A model generated the notes under the pieces. It saw only the letters and a program-made list of their open reading frames with translations, was not told the DNA's origin and made no database searches. Shown here in pieces: positions 1 to 8,689 of a stretch of DNA of 64,000 bases. The stretch is from Winogradskyella flava (GTDB taxonomy: Bacteria > Bacteroidota > Bacteroidia > Flavobacteriales > Flavobacteriaceae). The position numbers and the translations under genes are program-made. Every line of letters begins with the position of its first letter. The stretch's first letter is position 1. The stretch covers positions 124,001 through 188,000 of the forward strand of contig NZ_JACLCP010000002.1 in NCBI RefSeq assembly GCF_014243395.1. Direction: 5' to 3'.

Positions 1-211
1 CTTTCCCGTTAAGTAGCCAATATAATTCTACTTCTGGATAGGCGTGGAGCACTTTCATCACAAAGTCTAGGCTTGGCTTATTTCTTCCGGAAAGAATGTG
101 AGAAATGCTTGAACGCTGTACGCCAATTTTTTCAGCAAAACTGGATGCCGTTTCGTCATAAAATTCTATGACTTTCTGTAGTCTATGAGAGAAATCGCTG
201 GAGTTTATCAT
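1..211 (-). CDS. XRE-family helix-turn-helix regulator (N-terminal part, cut by window edge)
   Basis: An open frame on the minus strand starts at an ATG at 209-211 and runs off the left edge, so only about 70 residues are visible. They form a typical HTH_3/XRE DNA-binding domain: an N-terminal helix, the pair around AEKIGVQRSSISHILSGRNK (roughly residues 26-45), then a third helix containing DFVMKVLHAYPEV. Seen: one HTH domain at the extreme N terminus. Inferred: a transcriptional regulator, possibly acting on itself and the divergent peptidase gene, because the shared intergenic region is rich in dyads. The C-terminal part, and any effector domain, lies outside the window. Confidence 0.8.
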   Translation of the reverse strand, partial: MINSSDFSHRLQKVIEFYDETASSFAEKIGVQRSSISHILSGRNKPSLDFVMKVLHAYPEVELYWLLNGK

Positions 212-242
212 TGTAAACTTGGGTACGGTCTATATAACGATA

Positions 243-250
243 CAAATGTA
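243..250 (-). promoter_or_regulatory. Bacteroidetes -7 box (TACATTTG) for the XRE gene
   Basis: The minus strand reads TACATTTG, matching the Bacteroidetes TAnnTTTG -7 consensus, about 32 bp upstream of the XRE start codon. No clear -33 TTG was identified at the ideal distance. Confidence 0.4.
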
Positions 251-416
251 AACATTAGTATTGGTATTGTGTTAATTTATATCATAAATCTTAATAATAA
301 CTTATATTAACGCTTTAATTTAAATTTTTTATATACTGATAAACAGTTAATTAAATTTTAATAAAAGAGTTAATTGGAAAATCTACAATATGAATATTTG
401 TTTAAATGCATTTCGG

Positions 417-497
417 TACAAGATTGTATACTATTGAAACATTTATTGCAGATTTTGTTGGTTACAATTGTAAATTATCAAATGATTACATTTGTAA
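417..497. promoter_or_regulatory. Three TACAA/TTGTA dyads, candidate operators
   Basis: Three inverted repeats lie upstream of the peptidase: TACAAGATTGTA (417-428), the perfect palindrome TTACAATTGTAA (462-473) and TTACATTTGTAA (486-497, one mismatch). Dyad centres are 45 and 24 bp apart. The last overlaps the -7 box of the peptidase promoter and the middle one contains the best TTG candidate for its -33 element. This placement is what a repressor or activator site would look like; binding by the adjacent XRE protein is only an inference. Confidence 0.4.
487..494 (+). promoter_or_regulatory. Bacteroidetes -7 box (TACATTTG) for the M14 peptidase
   Basis: TACATTTG fits TAnnTTTG and lies 19 bp before the peptidase ATG. 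A TTG at 468-470 is 16 bp upstream, slightly short of the usual spacing. Confidence 0.45.
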
Positions 498-513
498 CTG
501 CTAAGAAAATCAA

Positions 514-1668
514 ATGACTTTAAAGCATCTAAATAGTTTATATTCCTTGGTAAAAACACCACAGTTATCAGGTAGATATATTACCAATTCTGATATCGAA
601 AAATGTTTCCTTAATTTCCCGGAGGAAATGGTTTCTACCATTGGGTTTTCTGTAGAAAGAAGACCAATTTATGCCTTAAGGGTTGGAGGTGGACCAAAGA
701 AAATATTATTGTGGTCTCAAATGCACGGTAATGAATCTACAACAACAAAGGCGTTGTTTGATTGCTTCAGCCTTTTTTTGACCAACAATACCATTCCGAA
801 TTCTATTTTAGAGGCTTGTACTTTAGTTGTAATCCCAATTTTAAATCCAGATGGCGCAGAGCGTTATACACGTTTAAATGCTAATAATGTTGACATTAAT
901 AGGGATGCGCAGGATCTCTCCCAACCAGAAAGCAAGGTATTACGAGATATTTTCAATAATTTTCAACCTGACTATTGTTTTAATTTACATGGTCAGCGCA
1001 CTATTTATAATGTCGGATCCAGTAGTGTATCTGCAACACTATCCTTTCTATCTCCCGCCCAGGATAAGGATCGGTTACTTACACCTAACCGAAAAGTGGC
1101 CATGTCAATAATATCTGAGATTAATGAGTATATGCAGGCCGAAATCCCAAATGGGATTGCGCGCTATGATGATGGCTTTAATCTTAATTGCGTTGGTGAT
1201 ACTTTTCAGCGTTTTGGTGTGCCAACTTTATTATATGAGGCTGGACATTTTTCAGGTGATTATAATAGGGAAGAGGTGAGACGCCTTATGTTTATAGCGA
1301 TTTTAAAGGGTCTGGAAGTGATTGCGAAAAGTAAAGGTTATATAGATTATGAGGATTATTTCAATATTCCTGAAAATGGCAAGCTTTTTTACGATGTTAT
1401 TATTAGACAAGCGAAACTGAATGATCAAAGCAATGAAATTTCAGATATTGGGATTTTGTATGAAGAACGATTAGTTAATGGATATATTGATTTTATTCCT
1501 GTGATAGAAATTATATCTAACTTAGACATGCATTTTGGTCATAAGGAAATTGATGCTGATCAAAAAATAGTAAGATCAATCGAAAATTCCGAATTGGAAG
1601 TTGCTAACGAAATCGATTTCGTAGTGATAAATAATGATAAAATCGCACTAAAACCTCAAAATAATTAG
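514..1668 (+). CDS. M14-family zinc carboxypeptidase
   Basis: This is a 384-residue protein of the M14 metallopeptidase family. The zinc-binding HxxE motif is at H71-E74 (MHGNES) and the third ligand is probably H159 in FNLHGQR. The substrate-binding signature NPDGAERYTR (111-120) followed by DINRD (128-132) is present, and E242 in LLYEAGHF is the likely general-base glutamate. No signal peptide is evident, so it may be cytoplasmic; this would suit a peptidoglycan-peptide or dipeptide-type carboxypeptidase rather than a secreted digestive enzyme, but substrate is not predictable. The ATG at 514 follows a good -7 box. The last 100 or so residues resemble the small C-terminal domain common in Bacteroidetes homologues. 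Confidence 0.9.
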   Translation: MTLKHLNSLYSLVKTPQLSGRYITNSDIEKCFLNFPEEMVSTIGFSVERRPIYALRVGGGPKKILLWSQMHGNESTTTKALFDCFSLFLTNNTIPNSILEACTLVVIPILNPDGAERYTRLNANNVDINRDAQDLSQPESKVLRDIFNNFQPDYCFNLHGQRTIYNVGSSSVSATLSFLSPAQDKDRLLTPNRKVAMSIISEINEYMQAEIPNGIARYDDGFNLNCVGDTFQRFGVPTLLYEAGHFSGDYNREEVRRLMFIAILKGLEVIAKSKGYIDYEDYFNIPENGKLFYDVIIRQAKLNDQSNEISDIGILYEERLVNGYIDFIPVIEIISNLDMHFGHKEIDADQKIVRSIENSELEVANEIDFVVINNDKIALKPQNN

Positions 1669-1700
1669 GTTTTAATGAGTATTTCTTAAAGTAAATGTCT

Positions 1701-1708
1701 TAATTTTG
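1701..1708 (+). promoter_or_regulatory. Bacteroidetes -7 box (TAATTTTG) for the Lrp gene
   Basis: TAATTTTG matches TAnnTTTG and lies 25 bp before the Lrp/AsnC ATG. It sits in the short gap after the peptidase stop codon, so the regulator probably has its own promoter. Confidence 0.45.
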
Positions 1709-1733
1709 CATATAGTTTAAAGATAATTCAATT

Positions 1734-2213
1734 ATGGCAAAGTTTAAATTAGATGAAATAGATCACCAAATCCTTGATATGTTAATTGATAATACCCGTA
1801 TTCCATTTACGGATATTGCGAAGAAATTATTAATTTCTGCAGGTACTGTTCATGTTAGAGTTAAGAAGATGGAAGAGGCGGGGATAATTAAAGGATCATC
1901 TTTGACTTTGGATTATAAAAAGTTAGGCTATTCTTTTATTGCCTATGTAGGTGTCTTTCTTCAAAACACATCACAAACCAAATTTGTTTTGGAACGTATA
2001 GCTGATATTCCATACGTCACCGTAGCTCATATAACTACCGGTAAGTTTAATATTTTCTGTAAAATAAGAGCAAAAGATACGATGCATGCTAAGGACATTA
2101 TTTTTATGTTAGATGATATTGATGGTGTATATAGAACAGAGACAATGATATCCTTAGAAGAGAGTCTTAACGACAAAAAGCGATTGATGCACACCATTTT
2201 TAACGAACTATAA
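1734..2213 (+). CDS. Lrp/AsnC-family transcriptional regulator
   Basis: This 159-residue protein has the family's standard layout and length. The N-terminal winged HTH (about 1-60) contains LDEIDHQILDMLIDNTRIPF and the recognition region around LLISAGTVHVRVKKMEEAGII. It is followed by a RAM/ligand-binding domain (about 66-145) starting at YSFIAYVGVFL. Family members sense amino acids or metabolites and control transport and catabolism. A strong intrinsic terminator follows, so the gene appears monocistronic. The effector is not predictable, though proline dehydrogenase and a peptidase lie close by. Confidence 0.93.
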   Translation: MAKFKLDEIDHQILDMLIDNTRIPFTDIAKKLLISAGTVHVRVKKMEEAGIIKGSSLTLDYKKLGYSFIAYVGVFLQNTSQTKFVLERIADIPYVTVAHITTGKFNIFCKIRAKDTMHAKDIIFMLDDIDGVYRTETMISLEESLNDKKRLMHTIFNEL

Positions 2214-2236
2214 TATTTAATATCCATATTTAATAG

Positions 2237-2263
2237 CCCTTAGCATTTTACTAAGGGTTTTTT
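2237..2263 (+). terminator. Intrinsic terminator after the Lrp gene
   Basis: Perfect 7-bp stem CCCTTAG (2237-2243) / CTAAGGG (2251-2257) with a 7-nt loop, followed by a T-run. Confidence 0.8.
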
Positions 2264-2276
2264 ATTTTAGTGAAGT

Positions 2277-2792
2277 ATGATATCGGACACATTATCTCCA
2301 AACGAATATAATCCTTATTATAAACCATATATAGATATGGCTTCAAACAAGAGCATCATTAAGGGCTTAGAACAAAACCTCATTTCTATCAGTTCGCTTT
2401 ATTCAAAAATACCTGTGGAAAAATTAGATTGGGCTTATGCCAAAGGCAAGTGGACCATTAAAGATATTCTATTGCATTGTATTGACGTAGAACGCATATT
2501 TGCTTATCGGGCGTTGCGCATTGCTCGAAAGGATGAGACACCGTTAGCTGGTTTTGATCAAGATGACTATGTTCTTAGTGCAAATAGCACTAAACGACCT
2601 ATAGAGAGCTTGCTTGAAGAATTTAAAGCTGTAAGAGATGCTACTATTACTTTATTCAAGAGTTTTGATAATGATAGTTTAATGCAAATAGGACAAGCTA
2701 GCGGATCTCCTATTTCGGTAAGAGCAATAGGTTACATCATTACAGGCCATGAAAACCATCATGTCAATATTATAAACGAACGCTATCTTTAA
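2277..2792 (+). CDS. DinB-like four-helix-bundle protein
   Basis: This 171-residue protein has the DinB/YfiT-like pattern. One metal-type histidine is in the segment WTIKDILLHCIDVERIF (H67). A C-terminal HENHH motif (H158, H161, H162) supplies the other ligands expected for the family's three-His metal site. Family members include metal-dependent hydrolases and thiol transferases (for example bacillithiol-dependent enzymes), but the substrate here cannot be told. The gene is convergent with aroB, and the two coding ends overlap by 4 bp. Confidence 0.85.
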   Translation: MISDTLSPNEYNPYYKPYIDMASNKSIIKGLEQNLISISSLYSKIPVEKLDWAYAKGKWTIKDILLHCIDVERIFAYRALRIARKDETPLAGFDQDDYVLSANSTKRPIESLLEEFKAVRDATITLFKSFDNDSLMQIGQASGSPISVRAIGYIITGHENHHVNIINERYL

Positions 2793-3871
2793 ATAAGAGT
2801 ATTGTAATAATCGAATGCTTCAGAAATAATTTCAGCATTCACTTCACAATCAATCTTTGGTATGCCAATAGCGTTCAGAAGCACGAATTTTATAATACCA
2901 TGGCTATTCTTTTTATCATGTTTCATGAAATTGGAGATTAGCTTTTGATCGTTTTCATTAATGCTAACCAGTGAAAACGTCTTTAATATACCATCTTTTA
3001 TATTCTTAAAAGCTTCTGGGGACAATCCGGAAACTTTTGTAGAAATATAAGCTTCTAGAATCATACCAATGGCTATAGCTTCTCCATGTAGCAACGGTGT
3101 TTTATCCGCATTGCCTAAAAAGTAACTTTCAATAGCGTGACCAAGTGTGTGACCAAAATTTAGAATTTTCCTTAAACCCTGTTCTTTTGGGTCTTCGGTT
3201 ACAACCTTATTTTTTATAACTACAGAGTCATAGATCAATTGATCCAATTTTGAAGCGTCCAAGTTTTCGAAATTAATCAAAGTATTCCAATAGTCATTGT
3301 CTTGTATTAAGCCATGCTTTAACATCTCCGCATAACCTGATACCATATGGTTTTGAGGTAAGGTTTCTAAATATGATGTATCAATCAACACCATCGAAGG
3401 TTCACTAATGACGCCAATTTGGTTTTTCAATACGCCAAGATCAACGCCAGTTTTTCCGCCTACAGAGGCGTCGACCATGGATAACAATGAGGTTGGAACG
3501 TTTATATAATCTATGCCACGCATATATGTACTAGCTACAAAACCACCCAAATCGGTAACGACACCACCACCAAGATTTATGAGTAGGCTTTTACGGTCAG
3601 CATTGTATTCCGACAACGCCTCCCAAACACCAGTACATATGTCGATGGTTTTATGATCTTCGCCTTCTGGCATTTCCATTACTTCGACAATGGTATCTCC
3701 CGATTCTAGCTGTGCTAAAAAATTTGGCAAGCAGTACTCATGGGTATTGGTGTCTGCCAAAATAAATATGTTTGATGGATTGGTGGTTTTTACATAGGAG
3801 TTGAGCTCTTTGTAGACTTTATCATTAAAGTGTACGATTGCGTTTTTAGTTTTGATAGATGTCATAAGCAT
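2789..3871 (-). CDS. aroB: 3-dehydroquinate synthase
   Basis: This 360-residue protein catalyses the second step of the shikimate pathway, converting DAHP to 3-dehydroquinate with NAD and a divalent metal. The NAD-binding glycine motif GGGVVTDLGGF is at 101-111, DASVGGKTGVDL at 134-145, a zinc-ligand glutamate at E182 in GYAEMLKHGLI, and the histidine-rich LNFGHTLGHAIE motif in the C-terminal half. Length and motif order are normal for AroB. An ATG two codons downstream of the annotated one is an equally possible start. The divergent neighbour is proline dehydrogenase. Confidence 0.96.
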   Translation of the reverse strand: MLMTSIKTKNAIVHFNDKVYKELNSYVKTTNPSNIFILADTNTHEYCLPNFLAQLESGDTIVEVMEMPEGEDHKTIDICTGVWEALSEYNADRKSLLINLGGGVVTDLGGFVASTYMRGIDYINVPTSLLSMVDASVGGKTGVDLGVLKNQIGVISEPSMVLIDTSYLETLPQNHMVSGYAEMLKHGLIQDNDYWNTLINFENLDASKLDQLIYDSVVIKNKVVTEDPKEQGLRKILNFGHTLGHAIESYFLGNADKTPLLHGEAIAIGMILEAYISTKVSGLSPEAFKNIKDGILKTFSLVSINENDQKLISNFMKHDKKNSHGIIKFVLLNAIGIPKIDCEVNAEIISEAFDYYNTLI

Positions 3872-3938
3872 TTAAAAGCGAGATTTCTGCACTCAAAATT
3901 ACTTCCTTTTTTTAGAAAAAAGTAAGCTGAGGATTAAA

Positions 3939-3946
3939 TATATTTG
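3939..3946 (+). promoter_or_regulatory. Bacteroidetes -7 box (TATATTTG) for proline dehydrogenase
   Basis: TATATTTG fits TAnnTTTG, 17 bp before the proline dehydrogenase ATG, in the divergent region shared with aroB. Confidence 0.45.
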
Positions 3947-3963
3947 CAATAAAGTTTTTATAA

Positions 3964-5136
3964 ATGATTGATCGCTCACTTTTTGAAGATACGTCTACTG
4001 CGTTTGCCCTTAAATCCGATTCTGAATTAGAACGCGCTTATTTCTTGTTTAAGATGATATCATCCCAACCTTTAGTTCGTATCGGTACGGCTGCAACTAA
4101 TTTTGCACTTAAGGCCAATTTACCAGTTGAGGGATTAATTCGCTCTACCGTATTCGATCATTTTTGTGGCGGAGTTAATGAAGAAGATTGTTTGCCTGTT
4201 ATAGATAAGCTTTATACCAAAGGTGTCAGTTCTGTTTTGGATTACTCTGTAGAGGGCAAGGAAACTGAAGAGCAGTTTGATAACGCTCTTGAAAAAATAT
4301 TGAAAATTATTCACTTTTGCGATGATCGTGATGCCATGCCAATAGTAGTTTTTAAGCCAACAGGATTTGGGAGATTTTATCTTTATCAAAAGAAGTCTGA
4401 AGGAAAAGACTTTACAGCTGACGAACAGGAAGAGTGGAATAGGATTGTAGGCAGATTTGATGCGGTTTGTAAGCTTGCGAAAGCTAAGGATGTTGAAGTG
4501 TTGATCGATGGTGAAGAAAGTTGGATGCAAGACGCAGCCGATGATTTGGTTGAAAGCATGATGCGGGCCTATAATAAAGGAAAAACGATCGTTTATAATA
4601 CGCTTCAAACTTACCGATGGGATAGATTGGATTACCTAAGGCAATTGCACGAGCGTGCTAGGAAGGAAGGATTTAAAATTGGAATGAAAATAGTCCGTGG
4701 CGCTTATATGGAGAAAGAGCGCAGTAGGGCAGAAGATAATGGATACGAGTCTCCAATATGTGAAAACAAAAAAGCAACTGACGATAACTTCAACAATACA
4801 TTAAAATACATTTTAGAGAACTTAGAAGACATCTCTGTTTTTATTGGTACTCATAATGAAGACAGCTGCTACTTGGCCATGGAACTCATGGAAAAGTATA
4901 ATATCAGCAAAGACGATAATAATGTATGGTTTGGACAATTATATGGTATGAGTGATCATATTAGCTACAATTTAGCAGCTATTGGCTATAATGTAGCTAA
5001 GTATATTCCTTTTGGACCTGTAAAAGATGTAATGCCTTATCTCATAAGGAGAGCCGAAGAGAATACTTCTGTGGCAGGGCAAACTAACAGGGAACTATCT
5101 TTGTTAAAGTCTGAGAAAAAGAGACGTAAACTTTAA
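3964..5136 (+). CDS. Proline dehydrogenase (monofunctional PRODH)
   Basis: This 390-residue FAD enzyme oxidises L-proline to pyrroline-5-carboxylate, the first step of proline catabolism. Characteristic PRODH-barrel segments are visible in order: GVSSVLDYSVEGKE, the FAD/substrate region RGAYMEKERSRA, FIGTHNED, YGMSDHISYNLA and the C-terminal GPVKDVMPYLIRRAEENTS, whose paired arginines contact the proline carboxylate in known PRODHs. There is no aldehyde dehydrogenase domain, so this is the stand-alone form, not trifunctional PutA; the partner P5C dehydrogenase is not in the window. Its end faces the polysaccharide locus with only 5 bp between stop codons. Confidence 0.95.
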   Translation: MIDRSLFEDTSTAFALKSDSELERAYFLFKMISSQPLVRIGTAATNFALKANLPVEGLIRSTVFDHFCGGVNEEDCLPVIDKLYTKGVSSVLDYSVEGKETEEQFDNALEKILKIIHFCDDRDAMPIVVFKPTGFGRFYLYQKKSEGKDFTADEQEEWNRIVGRFDAVCKLAKAKDVEVLIDGEESWMQDAADDLVESMMRAYNKGKTIVYNTLQTYRWDRLDYLRQLHERARKEGFKIGMKIVRGAYMEKERSRAEDNGYESPICENKKATDDNFNNTLKYILENLEDISVFIGTHNEDSCYLAMELMEKYNISKDDNNVWFGQLYGMSDHISYNLAAIGYNVAKYIPFGPVKDVMPYLIRRAEENTSVAGQTNRELSLLKSEKKRRKL

Positions 5137-5141
5137 TTCTC

Positions 5142-6269
5142 TTAAAATAGTTTGTCTAGAATAATTAGGCTTAACTTGCGTGAACGATACGCATACTTGC
5201 TTATCTTACTACCATTATGGTATTTAAATAAGTTAGTTAAAAAATTTGGGTTTTTAATGTAATGATTGCGTTTTGATGTTTGTATAAATGAAGTCATTGC
5301 ATTCCTTTTAATAATTTGCAGGTCATCTAAATCTAGTGACACCAGTTTTTTTGCATTGGCAGTCATAGCTTTATAGCCGGCTTCTTTGGCAATGTCAACA
5401 CTAGATTGATTAAATCCACCACCTGGCCAACAAATAAAATCTACAGGTTTATTAAGTTTTTGTTCTAGGATTCTTTTACTCTCTGATAGTTCATAGGTAT
5501 AACGATCTCTCATATCTTCATCAGATTCGTATTTACCAGGAAACTCGTTAAGCTTAGTATTTAATTTGCTAACAAACTCTTTCTTATTAAATGAATCTCC
5601 TAGTTTTGAATATTCATTAATAGAGTATTCCACAAGTTTTTCATCTGGGATATACTTACGAACTCTTAAAGCTCTGTCGTACTCAAAAATTGGCAAACCA
5701 TATTTCACAAATTTAGATTGGTCTTCATTGATATAATATGGTTTTCTTTTTGGCTGTGACAACCATGGTAACCAATTGTGTTTTGGTTGACCTGTATAAA
5801 TATCAACTATCTTATTGGAATAAAAATGAAAGTCATGACTCATACTATGAGACTGGATATCAATAACGCCTGAGTCTTGCATTGCATTAAGTTCGGCCCA
5901 ATTTAAAAATCCAAGTAGACTAAGCTGAGATTCATCTATTTTGTTATTCCATACATCTTCTAGGTTAAATCTAATATCTGTTCCATCTTGAATAAACTCT
6001 GGGTTCACAAATATTGTTCCTTTTAATCCATATTTTTTTAAAATAGGGTATGCATAAACCCAATTGTCTAAGTATCCATCATCAAAAGTAAGGACGATTT
6101 TATGTTTTGCGTTAGGGTCTTCTATCCAAGTATCAAGAAATATAGTTTCAAAATTATTATTAACTATATATTTGCAAAAATTCTCAAAATGATCAAGAGA
6201 AATAGAAAGCCATTTCCTGTACCAATTTTCTTTTTCACAACCAACACTGTGAAGCATTAAGGTTTTCAT
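5142..6269 (-). CDS. Polysaccharide deacetylase (NodB-like, CE4-type)
   Basis: About 375 residues. The NodB hallmark TFDDGYLDN appears near residue 61, holding the catalytic and metal-binding aspartates, followed by a metal-site IQSHSMSHD (HxxxH type). The C-terminal FICWPGGGFNQSS matches the conserved substrate-groove motif. Such enzymes remove N- or O-acetyl groups from polysaccharide. No signal peptide is apparent, so it may act on a lipid-linked precursor or in a non-classical way. I chose the ATG at 6267-6269; an in-frame TTG two codons upstream is less likely. It is the last gene of the minus-strand polysaccharide operon, immediately after the Wzc kinase. Confidence 0.88.
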   Translation of the reverse strand: MKTLMLHSVGCEKENWYRKWLSISLDHFENFCKYIVNNNFETIFLDTWIEDPNAKHKIVLTFDDGYLDNWVYAYPILKKYGLKGTIFVNPEFIQDGTDIRFNLEDVWNNKIDESQLSLLGFLNWAELNAMQDSGVIDIQSHSMSHDFHFYSNKIVDIYTGQPKHNWLPWLSQPKRKPYYINEDQSKFVKYGLPIFEYDRALRVRKYIPDEKLVEYSINEYSKLGDSFNKKEFVSKLNTKLNEFPGKYESDEDMRDRYTYELSESKRILEQKLNKPVDFICWPGGGFNQSSVDIAKEAGYKAMTANAKKLVSLDLDDLQIIKRNAMTSFIQTSKRNHYIKNPNFLTNLFKYHNGSKISKYAYRSRKLSLIILDKLF

Positions 6270-6298
6270 AAACAATAAATTATTTTTTGAAGTATATT

Positions 6299-8662
6299 TT
6301 ATTTAGAAAAGTTATACCACTTCTTCTTTCGATTAGGGTTATTTCCATAGCCATAGCCGTAGCCATAACCACCCGTTTTAGATTTTACTCCGTTAAGCAA
6401 CATAGTCATTTTAGGAAGTCGTTTTTTATCAAATAGTGGTTGAGCAACGTGTACAAGTTGTCTTTTGTCAACACCATCAGCACTGACTACATAAATAAAC
6501 AAGTCTGCAAACTTAGATATTAGTAATGTGTCACTAACTAATCCTACAGCAGATGTGTCAACAACGATATAATCATATTTGTTTTCAACGTATTTAAATA
6601 ATTCTTCAACTCTATCACTCATTAATAGCTCTGAAGGGTTAGGTGGTATAGAACCGGAAGGGATAATATCTAAATACTCATTATCCTTATGCTTTAGAAT
6701 TATGTCAGTTAGTTTTATTGATTCATCAGCTATATAATCTGACAGACCTACTTTGGGTTCGTCCGGCAAATTTAAATACTTTAATATTTTAGGAACCCTA
6801 ATATCCATTTCAATCAATAGAACCTTTTTTTCTGAAAATGATATTGAACTGGCTAAGTTCGTGCTTGTATGTGATTTTCCTTCTTGGGCCTTAGTTGACG
6901 TTACGAATAATCGTTTTGCTTTCTTATTCACACCCTTTAACATGAAATCAATATTGGATCTAACAATCCTGAAAGCTTCTGCTTTTGGTGAATAATCTAC
7001 TTGTTTTATGAGCTTCTGTTTCTTCGATGTTTTAGGTATATCTCCCAAATACGGTATTTCTAAAATGCTAACTAAATCATTCTTATTATAAAGCTTAGAA
7101 TCTAAAATATCTATTAAATAAATTATTCCAATAGGAATCATTAGTCCTAATATAATTGAAGCCAAATAAACTATGGACGGTGTTGGCGATATAGGCATAT
7201 AAGAAGAATATGCGTGCTCTAATATTTTAGCATTTGGCGTATACATACCGAGTCTAATAGCAGATTCCTCACGTTTTTCCAAGAGATATAAGTATAACGA
7301 CTCCTTAATATCTTGCTGCCTTTTAATATCTCTAAATTGTCTGGCTTTTGTTGGCGCGGCATAAAGCTGTCCTCGAATTCTAGAATTCTCCTTGTTTAAA
7401 TTATTAAGAGTTAATTCAGAAGTTTGCTTCATGTTGCTTAACGATTGCTCTAAATTAGATTTTAGCGCATTAATTTGATTGTTAAGATTAATAACAACGG
7501 GGTTTGTCGGGCTAGAGTTTTTTAATATTCTATCTCGTTCAGCAACAAATTCATTATGACTCCTAATTATTTGAGCGGTTGAAGCATCTCCAATTCCAAT
7601 ATCAGCAGGCAACATATCACTGTTTCTATCTTCAGCTTGAATCTCTTCCTGTAAAAAAGAAATCAATTGAATATTTGTCGATGTACTAGATATTTGCGAC
7701 TCTAATTGTTTGTTTGTCTGAAGATTAAGATCAGCTTGAGCTCCTAGAGCCGTAAGATTATTTCTCTTTTGTAGTTCTTCTGCCGTATAGTCTACTTGCT
7801 CTAATTCTTTTGAAACTTTCTGTAAACGGTTAGTAATAAAGTCTGACGTAACTTGAACAATTTCTTCTTTGTCTTTAAGAACATCGTTATTGTATTCTAT
7901 TATAAGTTCGTTCAGATAGTCGAGCGCTCTCTTCGCTACAGTATCTTTCATGTCTAAACTTATAACACTAGAGCCTTTCTCAGTAGAAATAGTAAGATTT
8001 TTGGCGTATTGACTAACTAATTTAGTTATTCGAATGACACTAATTTTTATATTCGTTCCAGGGGTTGGAGCATTCTTTCCTGAATTTGGCAAAATTACAA
8101 AGCCTCCATATGAAGTTTCTACTTTGTCACCGAAATCGTATAATTTTCCTTCATTATCTTTTCTTTCGTCAAAAATGGACTGCTCCTTATCTTTGAAAAG
8201 ATAATATTGAGTTGGTGACTTAATTTTGATGAATAAGACTTCGGTAAGTTTGTCAATGATTGAGTCACTTTCGAAAAAATTAATTTTTACAGGCGAGTTT
8301 TTGTAGTATTCTTGTTCTTTTATCTTACCATCAGAATAATATCTAATATTGAGGTCAAGTTTTTTAATAATATTCTCAGCGATCTCACGAGATTTAATAA
8401 CTCTAATCTCATCTTTAATCTTATCTGCACCTCCTGAAAATAAACCACCAGCTTGCATATCATCTAGACTCGGCAATTTTTGCGATTGTTCCTCATCCCT
8501 GATTTTTATAGTGGCATTGGCCTTATACACATAATCAGCATAACGTAAATGTATAAAACCAAGCATAATAGCAATTACGACGCATAGAAGAATCCACTTC
8601 CAGTAGGAGAGGAATAATTCCAAGGTTTGTTTTAGGTTTATTGTAGATGTATTTGTTTTCAT
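6299..8662 (-). CDS. Wzc-like polysaccharide co-polymerase and tyrosine autokinase
   Basis: This 787-residue inner-membrane protein has Wzz domain and BY-kinase domain in one chain. The first membrane helix is at about 22-40. A long periplasmic coiled-coil stretch (about 260-460) precedes the second helix (about 497-518). The cytoplasmic kinase has Walker A STKAQEGKSHTS (589-600), an A' region LLIEMDIR (D620) and Walker B YIVVDTSA (D702). The C terminus carries the tyrosine cluster GYGYGYGYG (Y766, Y768, Y770, Y772), the autophosphorylation tail that controls chain length and export. The first A' aspartate seen in E. coli Wzc is a glutamate here. It is paired with Wza just upstream. Confidence 0.94.
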   Translation of the reverse strand: MKTNTSTINLKQTLELFLSYWKWILLCVVIAIMLGFIHLRYADYVYKANATIKIRDEEQSQKLPSLDDMQAGGLFSGGADKIKDEIRVIKSREIAENIIKKLDLNIRYYSDGKIKEQEYYKNSPVKINFFESDSIIDKLTEVLFIKIKSPTQYYLFKDKEQSIFDERKDNEGKLYDFGDKVETSYGGFVILPNSGKNAPTPGTNIKISVIRITKLVSQYAKNLTISTEKGSSVISLDMKDTVAKRALDYLNELIIEYNNDVLKDKEEIVQVTSDFITNRLQKVSKELEQVDYTAEELQKRNNLTALGAQADLNLQTNKQLESQISSTSTNIQLISFLQEEIQAEDRNSDMLPADIGIGDASTAQIIRSHNEFVAERDRILKNSSPTNPVVINLNNQINALKSNLEQSLSNMKQTSELTLNNLNKENSRIRGQLYAAPTKARQFRDIKRQQDIKESLYLYLLEKREESAIRLGMYTPNAKILEHAYSSYMPISPTPSIVYLASIILGLMIPIGIIYLIDILDSKLYNKNDLVSILEIPYLGDIPKTSKKQKLIKQVDYSPKAEAFRIVRSNIDFMLKGVNKKAKRLFVTSTKAQEGKSHTSTNLASSISFSEKKVLLIEMDIRVPKILKYLNLPDEPKVGLSDYIADESIKLTDIILKHKDNEYLDIIPSGSIPPNPSELLMSDRVEELFKYVENKYDYIVVDTSAVGLVSDTLLISKFADLFIYVVSADGVDKRQLVHVAQPLFDKKRLPKMTMLLNGVKSKTGGYGYGYGYGNNPNRKKKWYNFSK

Positions 8663-8689
8663 ATGGATATTATGCTAATACCTTATTGC

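Larger units (their letters stand above)
212..513. other. Divergent intergenic region with promoters and dyad symmetry
   Basis: This AT-rich, non-coding 302 bp stretch separates the XRE regulator from the M14 peptidase. It holds a TAnnTTTG-type box pointing each way and three TACAA/TTGTA inverted repeats (listed separately). I see no small ORF or terminator in it. Confidence 0.6.

Noticed and set aside
4135..4608. 157-codon minus-strand frame inside proline dehydrogenase
   Set aside because: It is entirely antisense to a well-supported gene and has no family-like features or plausible start.
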